DNA of 18,397 nucleotides from Euryarchaeota archaeon UBA130 (GTDB lineage: Archaea > Thermoplasmatota > Poseidoniia > Poseidoniales > Thalassarchaeaceae). The translations under genes were made by a program, and so were the position numbers. Positions 1 through 8,380 of this stretch are shown piece after piece. The DNA lies in contig DAVY01000024.1 in assembly GCA_002505775.1 (NCBI GenBank), positions 1-18,397 on the forward strand, in the 5' to 3' direction. A model generated the notes under the pieces. It was not told where the DNA came from. It saw only the letters and a list, made by a program, of their open reading frames with translations, and searched no databases. Within the stretch, counting starts at the first letter, position 1; each line of letters opens with the position of its first letter.

Positions 1-170
1 TACTGGGAGCTGTCGCATTAGTCATGCAAGGTGAGCCTCGCCTCGAGTTTGCTCCATCATTTATCGCTACAATCGGACATACAATAATCTGGATACCAAT
101 CGCGATACTTCATCAGCGTCACTGTCCAAATATTTGTTTTGAGGAGTTGTTGCGAAGAGTCAGCCATTGA
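1..170 (+). CDS. C-terminal fragment of a probable membrane protein
   Basis: The third forward frame is open from the left edge (first whole codon at base 3) to a TGA at 168-170, giving 55 visible residues. The other two forward frames close within about 35 bases. The fragment contains a hydrophobic stretch around FIATIGHTIIWIPIAIL that could be a last membrane helix, followed by a short Cys-, Glu- and Arg-containing tail ending LLRRVSH. It ends 4 bp before the stop codon of the convergent lipoprotein gene, the tight packing seen elsewhere in this window. The fragment is too short to assign a family. It could be a chance open frame, but position, orientation and hydrophobicity support a real gene end. 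Confidence 0.55.
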   Translation, partial: LGAVALVMQGEPRLEFAPSFIATIGHTIIWIPIAILHQRHCPNICFEELLRRVSH

Positions 171-174
171 GAGA

Positions 175-3100
175 TTAGTCCAGAAGATAATCTGTTGACC
201 AGTTTATGGGGCCGAACCAAACTGATCCCTCTTCGTTTGTAGCCACGATTCTTCCGTAATATTCGGTACCACAACAGGCCAGCCCGGTAATGGTTCGTGA
301 GTGATTGCCAACTGTTGTACTGCCAAAACTAGCACTGCCTTCCCAGCCCGATGTCTGATTTCCCATATCCGCCCTCCCATAGTAGAACGTCAGAGTGGTA
401 TTCGTCCCATTGTCATAGGTATCCCATGAAATTGTGACGGAGTTGGAATCTGAGGGGTCGTTGGAGGAGAGATTTCGGATAATGGCTGAGTAGGCATAGT
501 ACTCCCCGCGTAAGGGATCTTCTACCCATACTGGGAGATGGGTCAAAGCATCGAATGTCTCCTGAGTGAGTGGGAATCCCCATGCTTGATGGTATGGAGC
601 TAGATTGTATCCTGTGGAGTTTGAAATGTGGAGGACCCAATCATTGAATTCTTCTAAATCGTCTGACGGAACTTCATCGCCTGAAAGATTGTAGTAGATT
701 CTTAATGCCTCGGTAATCGGACCCCATCCCCATTCTTCCTTGATGATTAGGTAGGTATCCAGTGCTACCCATACTGACCAGTTTGAGATGTCTGGAGAAT
801 CTTCGAAGTAGCTCCTCATTCGCGATTCTCTTTGATCTGGGTTGATCGCTCTATGCCCCTCAATACCGACTAATTCCTCCATCAGGTAAACGCTAGCGAA
901 ATTGCAACTAGTCTCGGTTGCTCCTGGAAGAGTCGAAGGCATCCATTGGTGATTATGGCCAAGTTCGTGAAACATTCCCCAGTCACCATTCTCAGACATG
1001 TAAGATACATTGACTACGTCGGGGACGCTGAGGTCATGAGCCATGAAAGGGTATCCAGAGTGCATCCATCCAGCTGAAATCTGGGCATCAAATACGGCCC
1101 TCTCTACTCTTGGCCATGGGAGGAATCCGTAGAGTTCGTGCTCCATCTCCAGTGCTTCATCCCACCAGTTCATCAAATCGTCTGGATCTTCTAGATCTCT
1201 TATCTCATTGCTAGGAACTGTCAGGATAAACTGATCACTGCCAATTTCCGCCCAAGGCGCAGGATCATGACGATGCTCTTGTAGCCATTGGGAAACATCT
1301 GTTTGGCCATGGATATAGGTTGGGGCCTTCACAGCATTGGATATTGTGACTTGAAAATCACCCAATGTAGACCCAGGGGATATGGCGATGTATATCGGCC
1401 CTCCGAATGCATTACCGACCTCCATGTATTGTTGATCAACATGCCACCATCGTACAATCTGGGGGTGGCGATGTAACTGACTTTTGTCCCACAAATTATC
1501 ACTATGAGCACCCACGAGAACGTATGTATCCGAGTCGACTGCAACAGGGGGAAGTGTCACAGTAACCACCTCTCCCGGCGCGGCATACAATCCGGTGGTC
1601 ATTCTGATATGGGATCTAGCCTGAGAGTAGCCGAAGTTACTGGGCAGGCCACTCTGATTTCCGTTGATTTCAACCGTTCGAGATATTCTAGTGGCGTTCG
1701 CTGGAACCTCCCCTGGGAATTCAACATGGCTAGGATGAGAGGGTAGTTCATCGGCTGGAAGATTTTGTGTTAGTGCGGCTTCGACTCTCAACAACGTATC
1801 TGCCACAGGGTCCTCCCCCATGTTATGTCCTATGTCCTGCCAAAGGGTGCCATATTCAATGACTGACCAACCTGTGACATTGACCACCTCCCTGAGTGGT
1901 GACCAGAACTCAGTGAAATCCAGAGTCACCACGTCCGTACAAACAGATAGGATCTCATCTGCAACAGCGGCATCTTCATTAGAGAGGGAATTATTGTTTA
2001 TCCTATCATCTCTTATCGCCTTGATTGCCGCATGAGGAGTAGATAATTCATTTGGGAAATTAGACAAATCGACACTATTGTAGCCCCATGCGTTAGAAAC
2101 GAAGAGCCCAGTTGTTTTGGCAATCTTATTGCCAGGATAGTTGTGCGCTAAACCTGTATTTGAGTAAGACCAATACCAAGCATGCCCCCCCATGATAAGG
2201 CCACCTCCATTTAGCATGAAATCGACCAAGGCCTGATTATCTTGGTCATCGTGTCCATTCCAGAACTCATCCAGCAAGCAATCCAAGCCAGAGAGATCTG
2301 AAGGCGTCACAGATAGGTGAACAGTGTGGCCTTCAGCGTTTAGCTCGTCCTCAAAGTCATCGAATCCGGCCCCATAAGCAAGACCAACATTTGCATTCTC
2401 CCCACAGGCCCACTCAACGGCACGTAGGGAAAACTCAGTTTCCTCCTCTCCATGCCCATCGACCCAACTCTCGTGGCCGTATCCGAGCATCTTTCCCCGA
2501 CCGACGTGACTGGCGGAGATAACCGGAATTTCAGTGCCATAGCCACCTTCCGCGAATCCGACGGGGAATGCCAACTCTCCAATAGGAATTATAGGAGAAG
2601 GCCATCCTCCCCAATTAGTCTCACCGATACCCCTCAGTAAGTCGGATTGGTCTGCTTGAAGATCATGGACCGCGATCCAGATCATTAGCTCTGACGAGCC
2701 TCCCGAGTTGTTTGCCCAAATAGTGTATCTCATCCATTCTGTCCTCTCTGTTGGAGTGCCCAGAATATCCCCTGAATGCAGTGACAACCCCTCTGGAAGT
2801 TTTGGATAAATCTCCCATGTTTCAATATCGGGGCCGTCATTTTTTACCGGGATGTTAATACTTTGATTAGAACGAAGTGCGAATTGATCACTGTGCCAAG
2901 ATATTTCTCCCGGAGGAGGGCTAAGGATAGTTAATCCCAGGGTCGTGTATGCTGAGCCTCCTGAATTATTCGCCCATATGGTATGATTTGATTGCCCTAA
3001 AAATCTGACTATTCCGGAGATGAAGCCATCCTCTGAGATTTCCAACTCACTAGGCAAGGGAGGGTCGGCAGACCATGTTTGCACGCGACCTCCGAGCAAC

Positions 3101-3651
3101 ATCGGAGGACCGATTTCACAGTATGAATCCAATACGCATGTTAGAGTTTTACTTGGATACTGAATAGACTCTGGCATGGGAGCTAGAATTACAATCTCTA
3201 GGACAGCGGTAGCAGAGCCCATCGCGTTGACCCCTGTGATTGTGTGAGAGGCGCCCTCCGACTCCACCAAGGGAGTTCCCGAGATTACTCCGGATTGATC
3301 CATTTCCAATCCGCTGGGCAGTTGTGGACTGACTGACCAACTCTGGGGCCCATCACCTTGGAATGAGGGGGTTAGTGCCTGTATCTCAGTACCTGCCACC
3401 AGTGAAATCGAGTCCTCCCCGTAGAAGAGTTGTGAAGGTGGCTCCTTAGGCCTGCAAGAGTCACCGGTGAATACCTCCTGAATTGTGCAGTCTTCTGGGG
3501 TTAGGATCTCTACGAAACAATCTGGATGGTTAGGATGTGTCTGGCAGTCTAAATTTTCAAGCTGCTCGGTCTCACTTTCGAAAAGTCCCAAACAGCCGGA
3601 TGTAAGCATCAACACACAGAGCATCAGTGCTGTCGGGCGTAGTCGACGCAT
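175..3651 (-). CDS. Secreted lipoprotein with Ig-like repeats and M60/enhancin-type zinc metallopeptidase domain
   Basis: Starting from the ATG at 3651, the 1158-residue product begins with a lipoprotein signal peptide: basic MRRLRP, a hydrophobic core, and LTSGC with lipid-bearing Cys20. Three Ig-like (He_PIG-type) repeats follow at about 78-156, 165-243 and 248-327, each with the PLPSGL..SGTP-type pattern. About 345-545 resembles the glutamine-amidotransferase-like domain found before M60 peptidases in TCAF-type proteins (GHESWVDGH, GGGLIMGGHAW). The peptidase domain carries HELGH at 895-899 with a following ETSCN (E913) as probable third zinc ligand. The last ~105 residues look like a fibronectin type III domain. 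Known M60 proteins cleave mucin-like glycoproteins, so extracellular degradation of glycoprotein or protein is inferred. An in-frame ATG at 3702 would add 17 residues and abut glyA. I prefer 3651 because the signal peptide starts there and a TATA-like box lies 27 nt upstream. Confidence 0.85.
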   Translation of the reverse strand: MRRLRPTALMLCVLMLTSGCLGLFESETEQLENLDCQTHPNHPDCFVEILTPEDCTIQEVFTGDSCRPKEPPSQLFYGEDSISLVAGTEIQALTPSFQGDGPQSWSVSPQLPSGLEMDQSGVISGTPLVESEGASHTITGVNAMGSATAVLEIVILAPMPESIQYPSKTLTCVLDSYCEIGPPMLLGGRVQTWSADPPLPSELEISEDGFISGIVRFLGQSNHTIWANNSGGSAYTTLGLTILSPPPGEISWHSDQFALRSNQSINIPVKNDGPDIETWEIYPKLPEGLSLHSGDILGTPTERTEWMRYTIWANNSGGSSELMIWIAVHDLQADQSDLLRGIGETNWGGWPSPIIPIGELAFPVGFAEGGYGTEIPVISASHVGRGKMLGYGHESWVDGHGEEETEFSLRAVEWACGENANVGLAYGAGFDDFEDELNAEGHTVHLSVTPSDLSGLDCLLDEFWNGHDDQDNQALVDFMLNGGGLIMGGHAWYWSYSNTGLAHNYPGNKIAKTTGLFVSNAWGYNSVDLSNFPNELSTPHAAIKAIRDDRINNNSLSNEDAAVADEILSVCTDVVTLDFTEFWSPLREVVNVTGWSVIEYGTLWQDIGHNMGEDPVADTLLRVEAALTQNLPADELPSHPSHVEFPGEVPANATRISRTVEINGNQSGLPSNFGYSQARSHIRMTTGLYAAPGEVVTVTLPPVAVDSDTYVLVGAHSDNLWDKSQLHRHPQIVRWWHVDQQYMEVGNAFGGPIYIAISPGSTLGDFQVTISNAVKAPTYIHGQTDVSQWLQEHRHDPAPWAEIGSDQFILTVPSNEIRDLEDPDDLMNWWDEALEMEHELYGFLPWPRVERAVFDAQISAGWMHSGYPFMAHDLSVPDVVNVSYMSENGDWGMFHELGHNHQWMPSTLPGATETSCNFASVYLMEELVGIEGHRAINPDQRESRMRSYFEDSPDISNWSVWVALDTYLIIKEEWGWGPITEALRIYYNLSGDEVPSDDLEEFNDWVLHISNSTGYNLAPYHQAWGFPLTQETFDALTHLPVWVEDPLRGEYYAYSAIIRNLSSNDPSDSNSVTISWDTYDNGTNTTLTFYYGRADMGNQTSGWEGSASFGSTTVGNHSRTITGLACCGTEYYGRIVATNEEGSVWFGPINWSTDYLLD

Positions 3652-3674
3652 AAAGTTGCGAATAGGCTCCGAGG

Positions 3675-3680
3675 AATAAG
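3675..3680 (-). promoter_or_regulatory. TATA-like box (CTTATT) for the M60 lipoprotein gene
   Basis: The left strand reads ATACTTATTCC here. Its centre is about 26-27 nt before the ATG at 3651, the archaeal TATA-to-start-site distance. Transcription would begin at or next to the ATG, giving a leaderless mRNA. The same CTTATT element sits at nearly the same distance before the genes at 12750 and 16264. It lies in the short space after glyA, so the lipoprotein can be transcribed independently of glyA. This is a prediction from spacing and sequence only. Confidence 0.4.
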
Positions 3681-3702
3681 TATGAGGCAGAAACAGTCGC
3701 AT

Positions 3703-4977
3703 TCATGGGTATGCGGGACCTGGTTCAAAGCAGTACCTTACAGTTTGGAATTCGGATTTGAACTCCGAAATGTCTGATTTTATTGAGCCATGGTTTTCTT
3801 CGGAATTAAGTGCCCTGGAGAAATATCTTGCAATCTCAGTCATTTCCTGTACCCCCATTCCGACTCTGGTGAGTTCGGGCACTCCTAGCCTTAGTCCGCT
3901 TGGTCCCGACATAGCTTTGGTGTCCCCTGGTAGCATATTCATGTTGGTTATGATCCCGCATTTTTCCAGCCTATCAGCAGCCATCATTCCTGCTCCGGAG
4001 TCTGGGGCGCCGTGTCGAGTCAATACCTGATGGCTCTCCGTGAACCCCCTCTCTTCGGCTAAAACGTCGAAACCTTCCGATGAAAGTGCTTCCCCCAAAG
4101 CCTTAGCATTCCTTACTATGTCACTGGCATAGTCCGATCCAAATTGCTCAAATTCCGCCAATGCGACTGCCTTACCCGCAACATGGTGCAAGTGGTAGGA
4201 AGAGCATACGCCAGGGAATATTGAGTTATTCAGCTTCTTATGGAATGATGGGTCATCGGAATTGGACAGTAGGAAGCCCCCTTGGGGGCCAGGAAATGTC
4301 TTGTGACTGCTCCCAGTCAAGACATCTGCACCCTCTCTCAGAGGATCTTGGAACACCCCTCCGGCGATCAATCCCATCACATGGGCACCATCGTACATTA
4401 CCTTGGATCCACACTCATGGGCGGCGTCCGCAAGCTCCTCCAGTGGAGTGGGAAATAGGAAAACTGACTGTCCGAAGAGGACCAGATTAGGCTCATTTTC
4501 CCTAATCATGGAGAGTGAAGCATCGATGTCAGGCTCCATCCTTTCCTCGTTCCACGGATAGGTTATCAGTTCCAGCCCCCTTACACCCACAGCTCCCATT
4601 CTAGCATGCGAAATATGTCCGCCGTCAGCGGTTGAGACTGCGGTAATTTTGTCTCCGGGCTTTGTTAAAGATTTGAGCGCCCCTATGTTTGAAACAGTGC
4701 CTGAGGTAGACTGGATATTAGCAAAATTACAATTGAATACCCGCATGGCAGATTTGATTCCGATTTCCTCGATGGTGTCGAAATCGTCACAACCCTGATA
4801 GTACCTCTTACCGGGAAGGCCTTCAGCGTATCTGCCATGTAAATCTGAATTGCACGCCTTTCTCACCAAGGGGCTCAAAATATTCTCGCTGGCGATCATT
4901 GGAATACTATCCCGATAGTGATTTCCCGAGTCTTCTACTGCTCGTAGGATATCTGTCGCCGCATCTCTTGGTTCCAT
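3703..4977 (-). CDS. glyA: Serine hydroxymethyltransferase
   Basis: This cytoplasmic PLP enzyme interconverts serine and glycine with transfer of a one-carbon unit to a folate-type carrier. The 424-residue product has the conserved SHMT blocks: IPMIASEN near the N-terminus, the GKRYYQGC substrate-loop region, YDGAHVMGLI with the PLP-contacting Asp and His, and SSHKTFPGPQGG carrying the PLP lysine (K226 in this numbering). Length matches the family. The frame can be extended to a TTG at 5001. I chose the ATG at 4977 because a GGAG lies 4 nt upstream of it and the TATA-like TTAAAC at 5005-5010 is about 30 nt away, so a start at 5001 would lie upstream of the expected transcription start. It heads a leftward unit and supplies glycine to the glycine cleavage genes encoded further right. 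Family assignment is secure; the carrier (tetrahydrofolate rather than tetrahydromethanopterin) is inferred from the gcvT/gcvP neighbours. Confidence 0.95.
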   Translation of the reverse strand: MEPRDAATDILRAVEDSGNHYRDSIPMIASENILSPLVRKACNSDLHGRYAEGLPGKRYYQGCDDFDTIEEIGIKSAMRVFNCNFANIQSTSGTVSNIGALKSLTKPGDKITAVSTADGGHISHARMGAVGVRGLELITYPWNEERMEPDIDASLSMIRENEPNLVLFGQSVFLFPTPLEELADAAHECGSKVMYDGAHVMGLIAGGVFQDPLREGADVLTGSSHKTFPGPQGGFLLSNSDDPSFHKKLNNSIFPGVCSSYHLHHVAGKAVALAEFEQFGSDYASDIVRNAKALGEALSSEGFDVLAEERGFTESHQVLTRHGAPDSGAGMMAADRLEKCGIITNMNMLPGDTKAMSGPSGLRLGVPELTRVGMGVQEMTEIARYFSRALNSEENHGSIKSDISEFKSEFQTVRYCFEPGPAYP

Positions 4978-5004
4978 AACTCTCCAACGAAGGGAGGTCA
5001 AAGA

Positions 5005-5010
5005 GTTTAA
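5005..5010 (-). promoter_or_regulatory. Candidate TATA-like box of glyA in the divergent intergenic region
   Basis: The left strand reads CGTTAAACTC. TTAAAC is centred about 30 nt before the preferred glyA ATG at 4977, so the transcript would have a leader of only a few nucleotides. The region 5002-5070 separates two divergent genes and must hold both promoters. For the rightward gene at 5071, the AT-rich stretch GATAATGTGAATTAA (5029-5043) is the only visible candidate and is less convincing. Confidence 0.3.
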
Positions 5011-5070
5011 CGGAATGGAAACTTCTAGGATAATGTGAATTAACGTAACCGTTATTGAATTGTCCCCTTC

Positions 5071-7308
5071 ATGAGTGGCATGACACAGCGCCGCTTGCTA
5101 ATGCCGATAATCATTGCAACGATTTTACTTACATCTGCCCAGATTGCCTCTGCTAATGACTCGGATGGTGATGGGACCGACGATTTGAATGACGATTTTC
5201 CCAATGATCCATGCGCTGACACAGATACAGATGGCGACGGTTTGCCCGATACTGTAGTTAGTGGTTGCACCTCTTATTCAGTTACAGCATACACGTCGTT
5301 CGAAGACCCCTTCACAAACGGTGCAAAATATTATGACACTGGAGACCAGTCACTGAGCAGATATCTCTGGAATAATGCGAATGAGCCTCATATCGCCCAC
5401 AACCAGACCACAGGCTCCGAGATGGGCTTTAGCCTATTTTACAGATCGACTGGAGGCGTGGGGCTAACAGATGGTGACTTCTTCGGAACAGCGAATTACA
5501 CTGGTACTGTCGGAAATTACACTGATGGGGCACAGGGTTATCAGATGGGAGACGTTGATGGGTCTGCTACGTTAATTTTGGATTCTGTTACTGCGGACTC
5601 TATGGCTCTAGATATTTATGTTCAGGGAGGGTCCAGCAATAGCTACGAAGCCTCAGATAACCTAATTGTCAGATTTGTAGGAGCTTCCTCGACGGTAGAA
5701 CTGGTGAATGTGACTGGTGCTACTGGCGGTAGCAATAACGGGGGGTTTGCGACATATATGGGGGTATGGACTAGCCTTAGTGGTGACATAAGTTCCCTCG
5801 GACAAGGAAATTTAGAAATTGAATTTATATCTAATTCTCAGACTGAATCCGTTTATATCGATAATGTGGCATTCACCTCCCAATCACAATTAGTAGAGGA
5901 TACCGACGATGATAACGATGGATGGGATGACGTCGACGAGGTAACGTGTGGAACGGACCCTATTGATTCGAATGATTTTCCCTCTGACAGCAATGGGAAT
6001 GGAGTTTGTGATGCGACGGAGGGAGATGACTTTGATGGCGACGGGATACCAAATGACGACGACCCGGATGATGACAACGATGGTTACGACGACATCTATG
6101 ACGCATTTCCTCTAGATCCAACAGAATGGGATGATGCAGATGGCGATGGCATAGGGAGCAATACTGACACAGACGATGACGGGGATGGATGGTCCGACTC
6201 AGATGAGGCAGACTGTTTGACAGACTCTGGTTCTGCATTCAGTGTACCTGACGACAATGACGGGGATGGGGTCTGCGATATTATGGACATTGATGACGAT
6301 AATGATGGGTATGAGGACGAAAATGACTGTGCCCCCTACGATCCAAATATCTCACTTTTGGATTGTGATGGGGTTTGTGGCGGACCCTCGATGATTGATG
6401 CCTGTGGGATTTGTGGCGGTGATGATTCTACCTGCTCAGATTGTGCAGGCGTTCCGAACGGAGACGCTGTAATTGATGAGTGTGGCATTTGTATTTCTGG
6501 TGGCAATCAAACGACGTGTGTCATAGATTCAGATGGAGACGGGGTTGATGATGACTCCGATATGTTCCCTGATGACAATGAAGAATGGGGCGATTTTGAT
6601 GGTGATGGAATTGGTGACAACGCAGACACGGACGATGACGGGGATGGATGCGAGGACTCCAGTGACGATCTTCCTACCAATCCGAATGAATGCTTTGACA
6701 CAGATGGTGATGGAATTGGTGACAACGCAGATACGGACGATGACGGAGATGGATGGTCAGACGATGACGAGGTGAACTGCGAGGGCGAAGGTGATAACCC
6801 ACAGTTGGATGCTGATTCAACCCCAGTTGATTCTGATGGGGATGGTTTGTGCGACCATCCGATGGACCTAGATGACGATAATGATGGTTGGAGTGACGAA
6901 GATGAAGAGTCATGCGAGACAGAAAAGGCAGACCCAAACGAAGCGCCCACGGACATAGATACGGATGGAATTTGCGACCACATAGATCTAGATGATGATG
7001 GGGATGGTGTGCTGGACACTGATGACTCCTTTCCCACTGACGTATCTGAATGGATGGATACGGATGGGGACGGTTTAGGGGACAATTCCGATTTGGATGA
7101 CGACGGAGACCAGTTCTCCGATGAAGATGAAGCGGAATGTGGGAGCAATCCTTCAGACTCTGACTCTACGCCAAGGGACTCAGACGGGGATGGTATTTGT
7201 GACTCACTTGATGATTTCAACGATTCTGAAAGCGATGATACTCCAGGACTGGGAATAATGTCTATGATATCCGTTCTGGCTTTAGCTGCGCTAGCTAGAA
7301 GAGAATGA
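5071..7308 (+). CDS. Secreted Asp-rich calcium-binding surface protein (TSP3-like repeats, C-terminal sorting-type anchor)
   Basis: The 745-residue product starts with a Sec signal peptide (RRLLMPIIIATILL, probable cleavage after ASA, residue 28). A short Asp-rich segment (29-60) precedes a beta-rich domain at about 65-270, probably a jelly-roll or carbohydrate-binding-like fold ending SVYIDNVAF. Residues about 272-720 are thrombospondin type 3/EF-hand-loop-like repeats (DTDGDGIGDNADTDDDGDG), expected to bind many calcium ions. Five units carry a matched pair of cysteines (DE..C to G.CD), probably disulfides. A separate Cys-rich insert of CGG..DACGICGGD type lies at about 430-483. The C-terminus, PGLG, hydrophobic stretch, then ARRE, resembles archaeal PGF-CTERM signals processed by archaeosortase. 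The protein is therefore probably exported and anchored at the cell surface in an adhesive, structural or calcium-dependent role. Its true substrate or partner cannot be read from sequence. Confidence 0.9.
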   Translation: MSGMTQRRLLMPIIIATILLTSAQIASANDSDGDGTDDLNDDFPNDPCADTDTDGDGLPDTVVSGCTSYSVTAYTSFEDPFTNGAKYYDTGDQSLSRYLWNNANEPHIAHNQTTGSEMGFSLFYRSTGGVGLTDGDFFGTANYTGTVGNYTDGAQGYQMGDVDGSATLILDSVTADSMALDIYVQGGSSNSYEASDNLIVRFVGASSTVELVNVTGATGGSNNGGFATYMGVWTSLSGDISSLGQGNLEIEFISNSQTESVYIDNVAFTSQSQLVEDTDDDNDGWDDVDEVTCGTDPIDSNDFPSDSNGNGVCDATEGDDFDGDGIPNDDDPDDDNDGYDDIYDAFPLDPTEWDDADGDGIGSNTDTDDDGDGWSDSDEADCLTDSGSAFSVPDDNDGDGVCDIMDIDDDNDGYEDENDCAPYDPNISLLDCDGVCGGPSMIDACGICGGDDSTCSDCAGVPNGDAVIDECGICISGGNQTTCVIDSDGDGVDDDSDMFPDDNEEWGDFDGDGIGDNADTDDDGDGCEDSSDDLPTNPNECFDTDGDGIGDNADTDDDGDGWSDDDEVNCEGEGDNPQLDADSTPVDSDGDGLCDHPMDLDDDNDGWSDEDEESCETEKADPNEAPTDIDTDGICDHIDLDDDGDGVLDTDDSFPTDVSEWMDTDGDGLGDNSDLDDDGDQFSDEDEAECGSNPSDSDSTPRDSDGDGICDSLDDFNDSESDDTPGLGIMSMISVLALAALARRE
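6598..6755 (+). repeat. Near-identical 53-bp direct repeats within the Asp-rich gene
   Basis: Bases 6598-6650 and 6703-6755 match at 51 of 53 positions, offset by 105 bp, and encode the same DGDGIGDNADTDDDGDG module. A more diverged copy lies at 6139-6191. Elsewhere in this gene the repeats are conserved at protein level but vary in codons. The close DNA match therefore suggests recent duplication or gene conversion within the repeat array. Confidence 0.8.
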
Positions 7309-7384
7309 TGGCGCCGACAGCAGGACTCGAACCTGCGACCTGTGGATTAACAGTCCACCGCTCCACCAACTAAGCTATGTCGGC
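7309..7384 (-). tRNA. tRNA-Asn (GTT anticodon), 3' CCA encoded
   Basis: Read on the left strand the sequence folds into a complete cloverleaf. The acceptor stem pairs GCCGACA with TGTCGGC, the D stem is GCTT/GAGC, the anticodon stem GTGGA/TCCAC encloses loop CTGTTAA (anticodon GTT), and the T arm is GCAGG-TTCGAGT-CCTGC. The discriminator is G at 7312 and CCA is encoded at 7311-7309. No intron is visible. The CCA lies directly against the TGA (7306-7308) of the convergent Asp-rich gene with no spacer. The gene is 42 bp downstream of guaAb on the same strand, so it may be read through from the purine cluster or have its own promoter. Confidence 0.96.
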
Positions 7385-7426
7385 CCAACCCGGCCGGCTC
7401 AATCCACGTTCATCAATGAATCGGAA

Positions 7427-8380
7427 TCATTCCCATTCAATTGTGCCAGGGGGTTTGTGGGTGATATCATACACAACACGATTGACTTGGCCCTTCAGAG
7501 AGTTCGTTATCTCGGTGCTGATTAGTGCCAAAACGTCATGTGGGATTTCAGAATATCTGGCACTCATCCCATCAAGGCTTGTGACAGCTCTGACCACCAC
7601 AGTTTCCCCATGAACTCTTGCATCTCCATGGACTCCCACGCTTCTTACTGGGAGTAAAGCTGCAAAATATTGCCACGGCAGGTCGCATAGGCCTTTCTCA
7701 GATGCCTCCCTTAGTCGTGTTTCCACGATATGACATGCCTCTCTGCATGCTTCGACGCGAGATCTAGTGAGTTGCCCCAACACGCGTACTGCAAGACCTG
7801 GTCCGGGAAACGGCTGTCTCTCACTGGATCTGATTCCTAATTGTCTAGCAATCTGCCTGACTTCGTCTTTGTAGAATTCCCGCAATGGTTCAACTATCAC
7901 GAGGTCGACATCTTCGGGTAATCCGCCAACATTATGATGGCTCTTGATAACATCCCTCTGACCCCCTCCTGATTCAATCCAATCAGGTGCAATGGTCCCT
8001 TGAACAAGGAACTTCGCACCACATTTATTCTGCTCTTCTTCGAAAACGCGTATAAATTGCTCACCGATGACCTTACGTTTTTCTTCCGGATCGGTGACCC
8101 CATCAAGATTACTGAAGAATCTATCTGATGCGTCTACTACCTGTAATTTAATCCCCATATCTTCGAACATCTTTCTTACTTCATCAGTCTCACCCTTTCT
8201 CATGAATCCAGTGTCTACGTACACGCAATGGAGTAGACTTCCGACGGCACGATGAGCGAGTACTGCTGCAACCGAGCTGTCGATGCCTCCCGAACATGCG
8301 ATAATTGCGGTGTCATCTATCTTGGACTGCAGTGCCTCGATGGCCTCATCGACCAGAACCTGGGTATCCAATATTCTCAC
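7427..8380 (-). CDS. guaAB: GMP synthase, ATP-pyrophosphatase subunit (subunit B)
   Basis: This enzyme amidates XMP to GMP using ATP and ammonia delivered by a separate glutaminase subunit, the arrangement typical of archaea. The 317-residue product begins directly with the N-type ATPase domain: PP-loop SGGIDSS at 30-36, then YVDTGFMRKGE and the QGTIAPDWIES segment. The C-terminal XMP-binding/dimerisation domain has RQPFPGPGLAVRVLG and the terminal KPPGTIEWE typical of the family. No glutaminase domain is fused, and subunit A is not in the window. The start is GTG at 8380, whose GTGA overlaps the purE stop by 4 bp, indicating translational coupling. It is the last protein gene of the leftward gcvP-purE cluster, followed by tRNA-Asn. 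Confidence 0.95.
   Translation of the reverse strand: MRILDTQVLVDEAIEALQSKIDDTAIIACSGGIDSSVAAVLAHRAVGSLLHCVYVDTGFMRKGETDEVRKMFEDMGIKLQVVDASDRFFSNLDGVTDPEEKRKVIGEQFIRVFEEEQNKCGAKFLVQGTIAPDWIESGGGQRDVIKSHHNVGGLPEDVDLVIVEPLREFYKDEVRQIARQLGIRSSERQPFPGPGLAVRVLGQLTRSRVEACREACHIVETRLREASEKGLCDLPWQYFAALLPVRSVGVHGDARVHGETVVVRAVTSLDGMSARYSEIPHDVLALISTEITNSLKGQVNRVVYDITHKPPGTIEWE

Noticed and set aside
4978..5001. TTG start at 5001 for glyA
   Set aside because: It falls only a few bases from the TATA-like TTAAAC, upstream of the expected transcript start, while ATG 4977 has a GGAG ribosome-binding site.
5042..5053. AACG-TAAC-CGTT inverted repeat in the glyA/5071 divergent region
   Set aside because: Arms of only 4 bp are expected often by chance; not enough to call an operator.
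6507..7220. 237-codon Ser/Pro-rich open frame on the left strand
   Set aside because: It is the exact antisense of the Asp-rich repeats. GAC/GAT-rich codons read backwards give Ser and Pro, and the repeats keep the frame open. No promoter or family signal.
5880..7230. Possible CRISPR or satellite array
   Set aside because: The repeats are in-frame, vary in length and codons, and encode Asp-rich loops; there are no unique spacers of constant size.
7390..7397. CCGGCCGG palindrome between tRNA-Asn and guaAb
   Set aside because: A short GC palindrome with no following T-run on either strand; not a convincing terminator.
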